Shown here: positions 1-8,542 of the stretch, in pieces
How the letters are laid out: the number at the start of each line of letters is the position of its first letter
How positions within the stretch are numbered: the stretch's first letter is position 1
Assembly: GCF_036127095.1 (NCBI RefSeq)
Contig: NZ_CP108006.1
Coordinates: 7,927,501-7,991,500, forward strand
Direction: 5' to 3'
DNA: 64,000 nucleotides
From: Streptomyces sp. NBC_00335
Lineage (GTDB): Bacteria; Actinomycetota; Actinomycetes; Streptomycetales; Streptomycetaceae
Notes under the pieces: model-generated
Database searches by the model: none
What the model saw: the letters and a program-made list of their open reading frames with translations, nothing else
What the model was told of the DNA's origin: nothing
Position numbers and translations under genes: made by a program

Positions 1-286
1 ATATACCCCCTCACGGGGAGGGCTGACCCTTTCCCCGCGCAGGGATCCCGTAGGGGGTCTCGGCACGCCGTCCCCCGACAGCCACGGGGCCGGGCCGCGG
101 CCGCCCGGGGCTCCGCCGCGACGGCCGTCGGCAGGCCCGTGCACGGTGCCGAAGATCCTCGTGTGTTCCTCCGAAGATCGGCAGGCCCTGGGTAGGCCTC
201 CGCTGTCCGGGCAGTCGCCAGTCGTTCCGTCCACCGACGCGATCCGCCCAGCGGGGATCACCGCGTCCGATCCCCGGAGGTGCCCG

Positions 287-390
287 ATGCCCGACACGGT
301 CCTGACCAGCGCAGACGCCCGGGCGCGGCTGATCGCCTTGCCCGGTGTGCACCGACCGCAGTCCGATACGAGGCTGCCGGCCGCCGGCCA
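287..390 (+). pseudogene. N-terminal remnant of a methyltransferase-like gene
   Basis: An ATG at 287 has a good Shine-Dalgarno (GGAGG, 276-280, six bases before the start), followed by a peptide containing ARLIALPGVHRPQSDTRL. That resembles the extreme N-terminus of actinobacterial release-factor-type glutamine methyltransferases (pattern LPGVxxPQxDTxLL, recalled from the family). After about 30 codons the similarity stops, no SAM-binding GxGxG motif follows, and the frame runs antisense into the flavin reductase gene. I read it as the 5' stump of a deleted gene. Bases 1-286 upstream show nothing else I can identify. Confidence 0.4.
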
Positions 391-888
391 TCAAGCAGGG
401 TGCCCCGGTGAGATGTCGGCGATATCGCTGAACCGGAGCAGGGGCGGCTCGTCGCGCCGCCCGGGCGGGCTCTGCTCCACCGGGTCGAGCAGGAAGCCGA
501 CGTGGTCCCCGTCGCCCTCCACGTGCCCTCGTACCCGGCCGACGAACCAGGCGAGGCAGTCCGCGAGGACCGGTGCGGACCCTTCTCCGGGCCGCCAGTC
601 CACCCGCTCGAACTTGTCCACGTCGTCGCCGGTCCGCCCGCCGAACCAGTCCGCCGTGGGCCTCTGCTCGCGGCGCAGCACGTGGACCGCCACGTGCGAG
701 GCGCGGCGTGCGACGCGGTACGTCCGGTTGGACGTGGAGATCCACACCATGAAACGGGGCGGGTCGATCGAGCACTGCGAGGCGAATCCCACCAGGCACC
801 CGGCCCGTTCTCCGTCGGCCGCCGCCGTCACGACGTACATCGCGTAATCGAGGACGTCGGTGAAGCCGTCCATTCCGGGTCCGGTCAC
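391..888 (-). CDS. flavin reductase-like domain protein
   Basis: 165 residues, about the size of a single flavin reductase-like (FMN-binding split-barrel) domain. It starts with a typical first strand (YAMYVVTAAADGERAGCLVG), followed by the PPRFMVWIS segment and the VHVLRREQ strand seen in this fold. Members bind FMN and either pass reduced flavin to a monooxygenase or act on small substrates. No partner monooxygenase lies next to it, so the substrate is unknown. No signal peptide; presumably cytoplasmic. The upstream gap contains no clear regulator gene, and the gene runs toward the methyltransferase remnant at 287-390. Confidence 0.75.
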   Translation of the reverse strand: MTGPGMDGFTDVLDYAMYVVTAAADGERAGCLVGFASQCSIDPPRFMVWISTSNRTYRVARRASHVAVHVLRREQRPTADWFGGRTGDDVDKFERVDWRPGEGSAPVLADCLAWFVGRVRGHVEGDGDHVGFLLDPVEQSPPGRRDEPPLLRFSDIADISPGHPA

Positions 889-1038
889 GGAAAGCTCCTT
901 GGATGAGCGGCGGAATTTCCTCCGCAGAAGTTCGGGGCCGATCGACAGCTAAGGACGGATTTCCCGGGTAGACGCGATCCAAAGCGCCACGGCGGATCAA
1001 CCGTTCCGTCGAATTCCCCACATGAGAACGAGGCCACC

Positions 1039-1194
1039 ATGATTTTCGCCGGACTCATCCTCCTGCTCATCGGATTCCTGACCGGAATCTCCATCCTGTG
1101 GACCATCGGGATCATTCTGCTCGTGGTGGGCGCGGTGCTGTGGATTCTGGGCTCGGTCGGTCACGCGGTCGGCGGACGTCGCCACTACTGGTAA
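1039..1194 (+). CDS. small two-helix membrane protein (DUF6131-like)
   Basis: 51 residues, mostly hydrophobic: two transmembrane helices (about residues 2-17 and 20-38) and a short basic tail ending GGRRHYW. The composition and the terminal HYW match the small DUF6131 family common in Streptomyces (name recalled, not searched). A GAGG-type ribosome-binding site lies in the ten bases before the ATG. Function unknown; such proteins are often part of general stress regulons. It ends only six bases before the desaturase start, so co-transcription with desaturase and mycothione reductase is likely. Confidence 0.65.
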   Translation: MIFAGLILLLIGFLTGISILWTIGIILLVVGAVLWILGSVGHAVGGRRHYW

Positions 1195-1200
1195 CCGGCC

Positions 1201-2268
1201 ATGAACTCTTTGGAGAAGGTGCGACCCCCGCCCGCAGGGGCGGAAACGGGGAGCGACTTCGCCCGGCTGTCCAGGAAGATCCAGGCGGCCGGCCTGATGG
1301 GCCGGCGCCCGGGCTACTACGCACTGCGCATCACCGTCGTGACGACCCTCTACGCCCTCGGTTGCACGGCCTTCGTGCTGATCGGGGACAGCTGGTGGAA
1401 CCTGATCACCGCCGGATTCCTGGCCTTCGTCTTCGGCCAGGTGGCTCTGCTGGCGCACGACGTCGCGCACCGGCAGGTCTTCCGCCTGCGCAGGTCCAGC
1501 GAGGTGTCCGGGCGGCTCGCCGGGAACCTCGGCATCGGGATGGGATACGGCTGGTGGCAGGACAAGCACAGCCGGCACCACGCCAACCCCAACCACGAGG
1601 ACCTCGACCCCGATCTCGATCCGGACATCCTGGTCTGGACACAGGACCAGGCCCGGGCCTCCAAGGGGCTACCCCGGCTCCTGGGACGCTCCCAGGCGTT
1701 CCTGTTCTTCCCCCTGCTCACGCTGGAGGGCTTCAACCTGCACGTGTCCGGGATCCGGTCCCTGGCCGACGGCGCCCTGAAGGACCGGGCGTGGGAGGGC
1801 ACCCTCCTCTTCACGCACCTCGCGGTCTATCTCGGCGCGCTGTTCCTGGTGCTGCCGCCCGGCAAGGCGATCGCGTTCCTGGTGGTCCACCAGTGCCTCT
1901 TCGGCATCTACCTCGGATCCATCTTCGCCCCGAACCACAAGGGCATGCCGACCCTGCGGGGCGCGGACCGGCCGGACTTCCTGCGCCGCCAGGTGCTGAC
2001 CTCCCGCGACGTGCGGGGCGGCCGGTTCACCGACATCGTGCTCGGCGGCCTGAACTACCAGATCGAGCACCACCTCTTCCCGAGCATGCCCAGCCCGCAC
2101 CTGCGCCGGGCCCAGGTCATCGTCCGCGGCCACTGCCAGGAGCTCGGAGTGAGCTACCTGGAGACCAGCCTGATCAACTCCTACCGGCAGACCCTCGCCA
2201 GCCTCCACCACGCCGGCGCCCCGCTCCGTCAGCCCCGCGTGCGGCAGGTCCGCACCACCGAGACGTGA
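1201..2268 (+). CDS. membrane fatty acid desaturase
   Basis: 355 residues. Three histidine clusters of a membrane di-iron desaturase are present: HDVAH (86-90), HSRHH (123-127) and QIEHH (287-291). QIEHH in place of HxxHH is typical of the front-end/acyl-lipid desaturase group (PF00487). Hydrophobic segments at about 44-85, 165-180 and 205-245 flank the clusters. It introduces a double bond into membrane acyl chains using O2 and electrons from ferredoxin or cytochrome. It follows a small membrane protein by six bases and precedes mycothione reductase by four, so the three probably form one oxidative or membrane stress operon. The Shine-Dalgarno before 1201 is weak, so the start may lie slightly downstream. 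Confidence 0.9.
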   Translation: MNSLEKVRPPPAGAETGSDFARLSRKIQAAGLMGRRPGYYALRITVVTTLYALGCTAFVLIGDSWWNLITAGFLAFVFGQVALLAHDVAHRQVFRLRRSSEVSGRLAGNLGIGMGYGWWQDKHSRHHANPNHEDLDPDLDPDILVWTQDQARASKGLPRLLGRSQAFLFFPLLTLEGFNLHVSGIRSLADGALKDRAWEGTLLFTHLAVYLGALFLVLPPGKAIAFLVVHQCLFGIYLGSIFAPNHKGMPTLRGADRPDFLRRQVLTSRDVRGGRFTDIVLGGLNYQIEHHLFPSMPSPHLRRAQVIVRGHCQELGVSYLETSLINSYRQTLASLHHAGAPLRQPRVRQVRTTET

Positions 2269-2272
2269 CCCG

Positions 2273-3649
2273 ATGCGGCACCACGATCTCGTCGTCATCG
2301 GTGCGGGATCCGGCAACGCCGTCATCGACGATTCCTTCGCCGGTCTCGACGTGGCGATCGTCGAGGAGAAGTGGTTCGGCGGAACCTGCCTGAACGCGGG
2401 CTGCATCCCGAGCAAGATGTTCGCCTACGCCGCCCACGTGGCCCGGACCGTAGGCGAAGCCGGTACGTACGACGTCGGCGCGGAGCTGCTCGGCGTGCGC
2501 TGGCGGGCTCTGCGCGACCGGGTGTTCGGGCGCCTGGACGCCGACCGCGAGGAGGGCCGCCGGGGGCGCCGGGAGTCGGACTCCGTCACCGTGTACGAGG
2601 GAAGGGCGCGCTTCACCGGCCCGCGCGAACTGCGGATCGACCTCGCGGACCTCGGCGGCGGCTTCGTCGACATCAGCGCACGGCAGCTCGTCATCGCCGC
2701 CGGCGGCCGCCCACTGGTGCCTCCGCCCGTCCTCGACTCCGGGCTGCCGTACGAGACGTCCGACACCGTCATGCGGATCGACGCGCCGCCCCGCCGCCTG
2801 GCCGTCCTCGGCGGTGGCTACATCGCGGCCGAGCTCGCGGAGGTGTTCGCGGCGGCCGGCAGCTCCGTGGTCATCGTGGAGAAGGAGGACCGGCTGCTCG
2901 GCCCCCAGGACGAGACGGTCGCCGAACGGTTCACCGAACTGGCCCGTTCCCGCTACGACCTCAGACTGGGCCGGGAAGTGACCGCGGTGGGCGGCCGCCC
3001 GGGCGCCCTACGGCTGACCTTGGACGATGCCTCCACGGTCGAGGCGGACACGCTGCTGGTCGCCGCGGGCCGCGTGCCCAACAGCGACCGGCTGAACCTC
3101 GACGCCGCGGGCGTCGCCACCCACGGCGACGGCCGCATCGTCGTCGATGCGCACCAACGCACCACCGCGCAAGGGGTCTTCGCGCTCGGTGACATCTGCA
3201 CACCGGTGCCGCTCAAGCACGTGGCGAACCGCGAGGCGCAGGTCGTCGCCCACAACCTCCGCCACCCCGACGACCTGATCGCCGCCGACCACGACCTGGT
3301 GCCCGCGGCCGTCTTCACCAGCCCCCAGATCGCCTCCATCGGCGCCACCGGCCAGGACTGCCGCGACCGGGGCCTCAACCCGCTGGTGGGGGAGGCCCGG
3401 TACGCGGACATCGCCTACGGCTGGGCGATGGAGGACACCACCGGCTTCTGCAAGGTGCTCGCCGAACGCGGCACCGGCCGCCTGCTCGGCGCCCACCTCA
3501 TGGGCCCGCAGGCCGCCACCCTCATCCAGCCCCTCGTCCTGGCGATGACCCTGGGAATCGACGCGCGCACCCTGGCCGGTTCCCCGTACTGGATCCACCC
3601 GGCGCTCACCGAGCTCGTGGAGAAGGCCCTCCTCGACCTCGGCCTGTGA
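2273..3649 (+). CDS. mtr: mycothione reductase
   Basis: 458 residues, a pyridine nucleotide-disulfide oxidoreductase. FAD-binding GAGSG is at 10-14, the redox disulfide CLNAGC at 39-44, and a second NAD(P)H-binding GGGYIAAE in the middle. The C-terminal interface has YWIHPALTE with the active-site His. Phrases such as TSDTVMRI, ALGD and DIAYGWAMEDTTGF follow the mycobacterial mycothione reductase closely rather than lipoamide dehydrogenase. It reduces mycothiol disulfide with NADPH in the cytoplasm, keeping the actinobacterial thiol pool reduced. The start is four bases after the desaturase stop, pointing to translational coupling. Pairing a desaturase with thiol repair suggests a response to oxidative damage of membranes. 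Confidence 0.88.
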   Translation: MRHHDLVVIGAGSGNAVIDDSFAGLDVAIVEEKWFGGTCLNAGCIPSKMFAYAAHVARTVGEAGTYDVGAELLGVRWRALRDRVFGRLDADREEGRRGRRESDSVTVYEGRARFTGPRELRIDLADLGGGFVDISARQLVIAAGGRPLVPPPVLDSGLPYETSDTVMRIDAPPRRLAVLGGGYIAAELAEVFAAAGSSVVIVEKEDRLLGPQDETVAERFTELARSRYDLRLGREVTAVGGRPGALRLTLDDASTVEADTLLVAAGRVPNSDRLNLDAAGVATHGDGRIVVDAHQRTTAQGVFALGDICTPVPLKHVANREAQVVAHNLRHPDDLIAADHDLVPAAVFTSPQIASIGATGQDCRDRGLNPLVGEARYADIAYGWAMEDTTGFCKVLAERGTGRLLGAHLMGPQAATLIQPLVLAMTLGIDARTLAGSPYWIHPALTELVEKALLDLGL

Positions 3650-3801
3650 ACGCCGGACGGGCGCGAGGGTTCCGCTGCGCGGAGGGGAACGGGCCGGGGG
3701 TGAAATCCTGCGCGCCTGTGGTACCGGTGACGACGCATTCACGAATTCGCCTGTGTGAGCGGGCGGGAGCGGGGCAGACGGCCTTTCGGAGGTCGATAAT
3801 C

Positions 3802-3963
3802 ATGGTTCCCCTTCTTCTCGTTCTGCTTCTGATCCTGGTTCTCGTCGGTGCGGGTTTCGCACTGAAGATCCTGTGGTGGGTGGCCATAGCCGTACTGGTG
3901 TTGTGGCTGCTCGGTTTCGTCGCCCGACCCAAGGGCGGCAGCGGTCGCTGGTACCGCTGGTAG
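3802..3963 (+). CDS. small hydrophobic membrane protein
   Basis: 53 residues: a Leu-rich helix (about 2-18), a second helix (22-42), then a polar tail ending GGSGRWYRW. It belongs to the short hydrophobic proteins seen widely in Streptomyces near stress genes. A good Shine-Dalgarno (GGAGG, 3788-3792) lies nine bases before the ATG. It shares the aromatic-basic C-terminus idea with the protein at 1039 but not its sequence. Function unknown. Confidence 0.65.
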   Translation: MVPLLLVLLLILVLVGAGFALKILWWVAIAVLVLWLLGFVARPKGGSGRWYRW

Positions 3964-4055
3964 CGGGCCGGAGAGTTCCCCCGCAGTACGTACGGAGAAA
4001 GGACGGCGGCAGGGAATCGCCTGCCCGCCTCCCCTACCGGAGGAGTTGTTTTCGC

Positions 4056-4424
4056 GTGACTGAACATGTGTGGAGTTACAAGTCGACCGCCGGTCACCTG
4101 GCCGGTGTCGATCTGACCGGCTACAAGGTCGAGGCGACCGACGGCGGCATCGGCAAGGTCGACAAGCACTCCGACGAGGTCGGTGACGCCTATCTGGTCG
4201 TGGACACCGGCGTGTGGATCTTCGGGAAGGAGGTCCTGCTGCCGGCGAGCACCGTCGTGAGCATCGTCCCGGAGGAGCGGAAGGTCTTGGTCGACCGGAC
4301 GATGGGCCAGATCAAGAACGCGCCCGAGTTCCACCGGGACAAGCACCTCACCAACCCCGGGTACCGCGAGGAACTGCGGACCTACTACGCCACCAGCAGC
4401 CCCTTCGGCATCCCGCCGGCCTGA
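4056..4424 (+). CDS. PRC-barrel domain protein
   Basis: 122 residues from a GTG start. The start was chosen because GGAGGAG at 4039-4045 is correctly spaced. The N-terminal half (LTGYKVEATDGGIGKVDKHSDEVG read in short pieces, followed by YLVVDTGVWIFGKEVLLPAS) is a PRC-barrel: a conserved GxxIGKV turn followed by beta strands. PRC-barrels are small scaffold domains in photosynthetic complexes, RimM and many actinobacterial stress proteins. The C-terminal part (about 80-122) is polar with PEFHRDK, like plant-type stress PRC proteins. No membrane segment. It ends at a strong terminator and may share a transcript with the hydrophobic protein at 3802. Confidence 0.8.
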   Translation: MTEHVWSYKSTAGHLAGVDLTGYKVEATDGGIGKVDKHSDEVGDAYLVVDTGVWIFGKEVLLPASTVVSIVPEERKVLVDRTMGQIKNAPEFHRDKHLTNPGYREELRTYYATSSPFGIPPA

Positions 4425-4433
4425 TCGGATCAA

Positions 4434-4474
4434 AGGCAGTGGGCCCGGACTCCCAGAGTCCGGGCCCACTGCCA
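4434..4474 (+). terminator. Rho-independent terminator hairpin
   Basis: An 18-bp perfect stem (GGCAGTGGGCCCGGACTC paired with its complement, arms 4435-4452 and 4456-4473) closes on a 3-base loop, ten bases after the PRC-barrel stop. No U-run follows, which is normal for Streptomyces terminators. Confidence 0.8.
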
Positions 4475-4575
4475 TGAGCCCACGATCGGCGCCATCGGTC
4501 CGGCAGGGGGAGGATGAAACGGAAGGACTCATTGCGACTGCCCCGCGCCGGTACCGGCGCAGAGGGGAGAGGGTG

Positions 4576-4818
4576 ATGGGACGGACGGATCTGGTGCGAG
4601 CGTACGAGTTGGTGTTCCCCGGCGTGACCGAGGGCGGCCAGGACGTCGTGCGGGTGACCGTCACGGACCGGACGGGGCCGGGAGGCCACCCGGTCTACGA
4701 GGACGCCACGGGCATCATCCAGGCGGAGATCAGCAACCGGTCGGAAGTGCGCGTGCTGGCCACCGGGGCCGGTCAGGAACCGGCTCACGGGGTCACGGCC
4801 CGGCCCTTGTCCGGGTGA
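4576..4818 (+). CDS. small conserved protein (DUF6296-like)
   Basis: 80 residues with a GGGGAGAGGG Shine-Dalgarno just upstream. The core reads YELVFPG, DVVRVTVTDRTGPGGHPVY, and AEISNRSEVRVLA, matching the actinobacterial DUF6296 family as I recall it. Predicted to be a small all-beta cytoplasmic protein; no catalytic motif. It stands alone after the 4434 terminator and converges on the YihY gene. Function unknown. Confidence 0.6.
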   Translation: MGRTDLVRAYELVFPGVTEGGQDVVRVTVTDRTGPGGHPVYEDATGIIQAEISNRSEVRVLATGAGQEPAHGVTARPLSG

Positions 4819-4881
4819 TCCGTCACCTGGCCGGCGCCCGTATCCCGCCGGTGAAGGACCCCGGCCGGCCCGCCTCCCGCC

Positions 4882-5709
4882 TCACTGCCCGGGTGCCACC
4901 GGAGGCGCCCGGCGCTGCAGCTCGTCGTGGAGGAACCGGCCTACGAGCGCGCCCCCGAAGACGACCACGCCGACGCCGACGAGCCAGGTCTGGATGACGA
5001 GGACGGTTCCGAAGGGGCCGTAGGTGACGGCGCTGGAGGCGATCAGCGGTGAGAAGACGAGCCGGGAGAAGACCCGCAGGCCGAGCAGCCCGAACATGGT
5101 GGCCACGGCCCCGGGGAGCAGGGCGGTCCACGGGACCCGGCCGCCGAGCAGCAGGTGCTGGGACCACCAGAAGAAGAGGGTTCCGATCGCGGCCGTGACG
5201 AAGCCGCGGGCCGGGGAGTCGCGCCACGGCGGGGCGATCGCCGAGAGGAAGAGTGCCCCCACCAGCACGCTCAGCCACAGCACGTGACGCCAGCGGGCCC
5301 ACCAGCGGGACGGGGGCAGGTCCCAGACCCGTTCGTAGCCGCTCTGCAGCATCGTGCCGAAGGACAGGCCGAACACGGCGAGCAGCGCGAGGCCGAAGGC
5401 CGTCGTGGTCCGCCACGCCTGGCCGGGCAGGGCGAAGAGCCGCTCGATCTCGGCCCTGGCGGCCGGAGAGACGCCGAGACCGTCTCCCAGCCACTGCGCG
5501 AACCCCTGCCCGCTGCGGGTGTCCGCCGCGGACACGACGATGAGCAGGGGCACCAGGGTCAGGAACCCGAGCGCCGCGAAGCCGAGGGAGCGTTGCCACA
5601 GGTCCACGTCCCGGACGTGCACCCAGCGGCGTCCGGCCCGCGCGCGCCGGGCCGCGCTGCGCATCCGTCCCAGGGGCGACAGCCGACGGGTCCTGCCGGA
5701 CCCGGTCAT
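4882..5709 (-). CDS. YihY/BrkB-family inner membrane protein
   Basis: 275 residues from the ATG at 5709 (MTGSGRTRR); the frame is open further upstream but that part has low-complexity, non-conserved sequence. Five to six membrane helices, including LGFAALGFLTLVPLLIVVSA and FLSAIAPPW, and a WWSQHLLLGGRVPW segment typical of the family. YihY/BrkB proteins were once called ribonuclease BN; their real role is unknown. A related gene with the matching WWTQHLLLAGRIPW motif lies at 21157. No strong Shine-Dalgarno fixes the start. Confidence 0.8.
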   Translation of the reverse strand: MTGSGRTRRLSPLGRMRSAARRARAGRRWVHVRDVDLWQRSLGFAALGFLTLVPLLIVVSAADTRSGQGFAQWLGDGLGVSPAARAEIERLFALPGQAWRTTTAFGLALLAVFGLSFGTMLQSGYERVWDLPPSRWWARWRHVLWLSVLVGALFLSAIAPPWRDSPARGFVTAAIGTLFFWWSQHLLLGGRVPWTALLPGAVATMFGLLGLRVFSRLVFSPLIASSAVTYGPFGTVLVIQTWLVGVGVVVFGGALVGRFLHDELQRRAPPVAPGQ

Positions 5710-6069
5710 CTCACCGGCGCGCGCCCGGGCGTCGTCGGCGGCTGCGGTGACCGGGACGGGCGGGCCGGGGATGGGGCGATGGGCATGGGCATGGCCGCTC
5801 CAGGTGTTGCTTTCACGGTAGAACCCTCCCGACCGGGAATCCACCGCAGCACGTCGTCCACGTGTCCGGGCGAGGCCGGCGGGGCTCCGGCCTGCGTCTC
5901 ATACTTCCTCGGCGATCCATTGCGCGAGGGGCAGCAGGATCCGAGTATGGGCCGATCCCCACCGCACAGCCTGTCCCCGGTGTGGATGGGCACCAGCGGG
6001 TCTGGCTCCCCGGCAGGACCGGTGGTGACGTGGGTTCGGCCGACATGGCACCACCCCACCCATCGAGGA

Positions 6070-6441
6070 GCACGCCTTGAGCGCCACCACCCGGGAACAC
6101 GACCTCTGCAGGGGCACTCCCTGAACGCCTCGCCGCAGGTGCTGGACGCCCTTGCCCGGGCCCTGCGGCTGGAAGAGACCGAGCGCCTGCACCTGCACAA
6201 CCCGGCCCGGACGGCCCAGGGCCCCGGTCGGCGCCGACGGCCCGCCCCGAAGCGGGTGACGCGGGCCACCGGGCAGCTGCTGGAGGCACTGGCTCACGTT
6301 CCGGCGATCGTGACCGGCCGCCGCGGTGACGTCCTCGTGGTCGCCACCACGGAGGCCGGCTCACCCGCGCGGACGGCGCTGGCCCTCCTCGCCCACGTCA
6401 CGCCGGAGGATGAGCCGGCGGCGCCGCGTCCTGCTCGCTGA
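6070..6441 (+). pseudogene. C-terminal remnant of an XRE/MmyB-type regulator
   Basis: In the frame ending at 6441 the peptide contains NASPQVLDALARALRL, then ETERLHLHNPAR, RRRRPAPKRV and VPAIVTGRRGDVL. These are consecutive landmarks of actinobacterial helix-turn-helix regulators with a C-terminal MmyB-like ligand domain. The DNA-binding helix-turn-helix expected upstream is missing, as is most of the ligand-binding domain after GRRGDVL, and the end overlaps the MarR gene antisense. No start codon or ribosome-binding site fits. It is a decayed, internally deleted gene. The 360 bases before it (5710-6069) show no other recognisable gene. Confidence 0.6.
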
Positions 6442-6904
6442 GGTGGGTGTCCATGGCGGAGTTCAGGTCGGCCATGAACGAGTCGAACTGCTCCAGGAGC
6501 TGCGGCGGGTAGTGCGACATCGTGGTGTCCAGGCGGTGGGCGAGCGGGCCGAAGAACTCGTCCGCCCGTTCCTGGATGTGCGTGCCACTGCGCAGGGTGA
6601 TGACGCGCCGGTCGGAGTGTTCGCGGACGCGGGTGATGTGCCCCGCTGCTTCGAGACGGTTCAGGAGCGCGGTGGTGGCCCCCGTGGACAGGGGGATGCG
6701 TTCGCTCAGCCGCGCCGGCGACAGGGGAGTGCCGCGCTCTTCCGCGGCGGCGATCTCCAGTACGGCGGTCGCGTCGGTCGAGTGCAGGCCCAGCCAGGCG
6801 GCGAAGCGCCGACTGAGTTCGGCGTAGTGGCGGCCGTGAATCCTCAGCGATTCCATCAGCCGCTCGTGCTGCGCCGCGACGTCGTCGCGCTGCGCTTCCT
6901 CCAT
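6398..6904 (-). CDS. MarR-family transcriptional regulator
   Basis: 168 residues from ATG 6904, chosen because GGCGGAGGG lies five to six bases upstream; a TTG 20 codons earlier is possible. Winged helix-turn-helix: LSERIPLSTGATTALLNRLE is the recognition region and GHITRVREHSDRRVITL the wing with the DRR signature. Dimerisation helices at both ends. Divergent from an MFS exporter with a shared 100-base promoter region, the classic arrangement of a MarR repressor controlling a drug efflux pump. The effector ligand is unknown. Confidence 0.88.
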   Translation of the reverse strand: MEEAQRDDVAAQHERLMESLRIHGRHYAELSRRFAAWLGLHSTDATAVLEIAAAEERGTPLSPARLSERIPLSTGATTALLNRLEAAGHITRVREHSDRRVITLRSGTHIQERADEFFGPLAHRLDTTMSHYPPQLLEQFDSFMADLNSAMDTHLSEQDAAPPAHPPA

Positions 6905-6957
6905 GGAGGCCCTCCGCCCTTCTCTCCTGCCGCGTGCTCCGCCTCGGCGGTCTGCTT

Positions 6958-7003
6958 TTGACAACCTACCGTCACCACTTTACCTTCACGGTGGAACTAT
7001 TCC
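6958..7003 (+). promoter_or_regulatory. MFS promoter and candidate MarR operator
   Basis: A consensus -35 TTGACA (6958-6963) is followed after 17 bases by TACCTT (6981-6986). Inside and just after this lies an imperfect inverted repeat with CCAC and GTGG half-sites (about 6977-6998), where a MarR dimer could block transcription of both divergent genes. Promoter elements are read directly; repressor binding is inferred. Confidence 0.5.
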
Positions 7004-7021
7004 ATGATGGAGGTATCTGGC

Positions 7022-8500
7022 GTGCATGATCCGTCCCCCACCCCCGACGAGACCACCGAGCCCTACCGATGGCGGTGGCTGATCCTGGTGGTGATGCTCG
7101 TCGCGGAGATCATGGATCTCCTGGACGCCTCGATCGTCAACGTCGCCGGTCCCGACCTGGAGAGGTCCCTCGGGGCCGGCTCCGTCGGCCTGCAGTGGGT
7201 GATCGGCGGCTACGCGCTCACCCTGGGCGCCGGACTCGTGCTGGGCGGCCGGCTCGGCGACCGCTACGGGCGGCGCCGCATGTTCCTGCTCGGCCTGGCC
7301 GCCTTCACCGCCACCTCACTGCTGTGCGCGCTGGCGCCGAACATCGGGTCGCTGATCGCCTTCCGGCTGCTGCAGGGCGCCGCCGGGGCGATGCTCCTGC
7401 CCCAGGGGCTCGGCCTGCTGCGGGAGAACTTCTCGGGTCGCGAGCTCACGAAGGTCTTCGGGATCTTCGGGCCCGTCCTGGGGCTCGGAGGCATCATCGG
7501 CCCGGTCCTCGGCGGCTTCCTCATCGAGGGCGACTTCTTCGGCCTCGGCTGGCGGTCGGTGTTCCTGATCAACCTGCCCATCGGCATCGCGGCCCTGATC
7601 GTCGCCGCGAAGTGCGTGCCGAAGAAGGCCGGTGACCGGACGGTGAGCATCGACATGGTTGGTGCGGCGCTGATCGTCATGGCCTGCACCTTCCTCGTCC
7701 TGCCGCTGAACCAGGGGCAGGAGGACGGCTGGCCGTTGTGGACCTGGCTGTCCATGGCCGCCTCGGCCATCGCGTTCGCCCTCTTCGCGCTGCAGCAGCG
7801 CCGTACGGCCGCGGCGGGCCGCGAGCCGCTGGTCACCCCCGGCCTGCTGCGCAAGCCCGCCTTCAGCGTCGGGCTCGGCGCCATCGCCCTGTTCTTCGCC
7901 GGGCTCGTCGGCACGCAGCTCGTGCTGACCCTCTACCTGCAGATCGGCCGGCAGTTCACCGCCGGCGACGCGGGGCTCGGCAACCTGCCGCTCGCGGTGG
8001 GCACGGCCATCGGCGGTGCGGTCAGCGGCGCCGTCCTCGCCGACAGGATCGGCCGCAAGGTCCTCCAGATCGGCCCGCTCGTCCAGCTCGCCGGCGCGGC
8101 CCTGCTCTGGTTCGAACTCGACGGCCTGAGCGCCGCCTCGTTCTCGATCTGGGACATCGCCCCGGGCGTGGCCGTCTCGGGCATCGGCGCGGGCATGGTC
8201 ATCGCCGCCCTGTTCAGTTTCATCCTGGCCGCCGTGGACGACGACGAGATCGGCTCCGCCTCCGGAGTCCTGTCCGCGGTCCAGTCCATCGGGGGCTCCC
8301 TCGGTGTCGCCGTGTTCGGCTCCGTGTTCTTCGACCGGGCCAAGGCCGGCGAGTTCACCGGCGGCTTCCACTACGCCCTGGTCGTCCAGGCGTGCCTGCT
8401 GGTCGCGTTCCTCGCCATCACCTTCCTGCTGCCCCGGCAAGGACGCCCCGAGGGCGAGCACCACGGCGTCGCCACCGACACCCCGCAGGTCGCCGTGTGA
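7022..8500 (+). CDS. MFS drug exporter (DHA2/QacA type)
   Basis: About 492 residues. I place the start at GTG 7022 because GGAGG (7010-7014) sits at correct spacing before it; the in-frame ATGs at 7004/7007 lack a ribosome-binding site. Fourteen predicted helices, with motif A GGRLGDRYGRRRMF after helix 2, the antiporter motif C region GPVLGLGGIIGPVLGG in helix 5, and DLLDASIVNVA (motif D1) in helix 1. Proton-driven export of hydrophobic cations or antibiotics is expected. Divergent from and probably repressed by the MarR gene at 6398. Ends at a clear terminator. Confidence 0.9.
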   Translation: MHDPSPTPDETTEPYRWRWLILVVMLVAEIMDLLDASIVNVAGPDLERSLGAGSVGLQWVIGGYALTLGAGLVLGGRLGDRYGRRRMFLLGLAAFTATSLLCALAPNIGSLIAFRLLQGAAGAMLLPQGLGLLRENFSGRELTKVFGIFGPVLGLGGIIGPVLGGFLIEGDFFGLGWRSVFLINLPIGIAALIVAAKCVPKKAGDRTVSIDMVGAALIVMACTFLVLPLNQGQEDGWPLWTWLSMAASAIAFALFALQQRRTAAAGREPLVTPGLLRKPAFSVGLGAIALFFAGLVGTQLVLTLYLQIGRQFTAGDAGLGNLPLAVGTAIGGAVSGAVLADRIGRKVLQIGPLVQLAGAALLWFELDGLSAASFSIWDIAPGVAVSGIGAGMVIAALFSFILAAVDDDEIGSASGVLSAVQSIGGSLGVAVFGSVFFDRAKAGEFTGGFHYALVVQACLLVAFLAITFLLPRQGRPEGEHHGVATDTPQVAV

Positions 8501-8509
8501 GCCACCGAC

Positions 8510-8542
8510 CGGAAGCTGCCGCCACCTTGACGGCAGCTTCCG
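8510..8542 (+). terminator. terminator after the MFS gene
   Basis: An 11-bp perfect stem GGAAGCTGCCG (8511-8521) pairs with 8531-8541 around a 9-base loop, ten bases after the MFS stop; a further C-G pair extends it outward. Confidence 0.75.

Noticed and set aside
11..1021. 336-residue minus-strand open frame
   Set aside because: Arg/Pro-rich shadow overlapping the flavin reductase in another frame, no recognisable motif.
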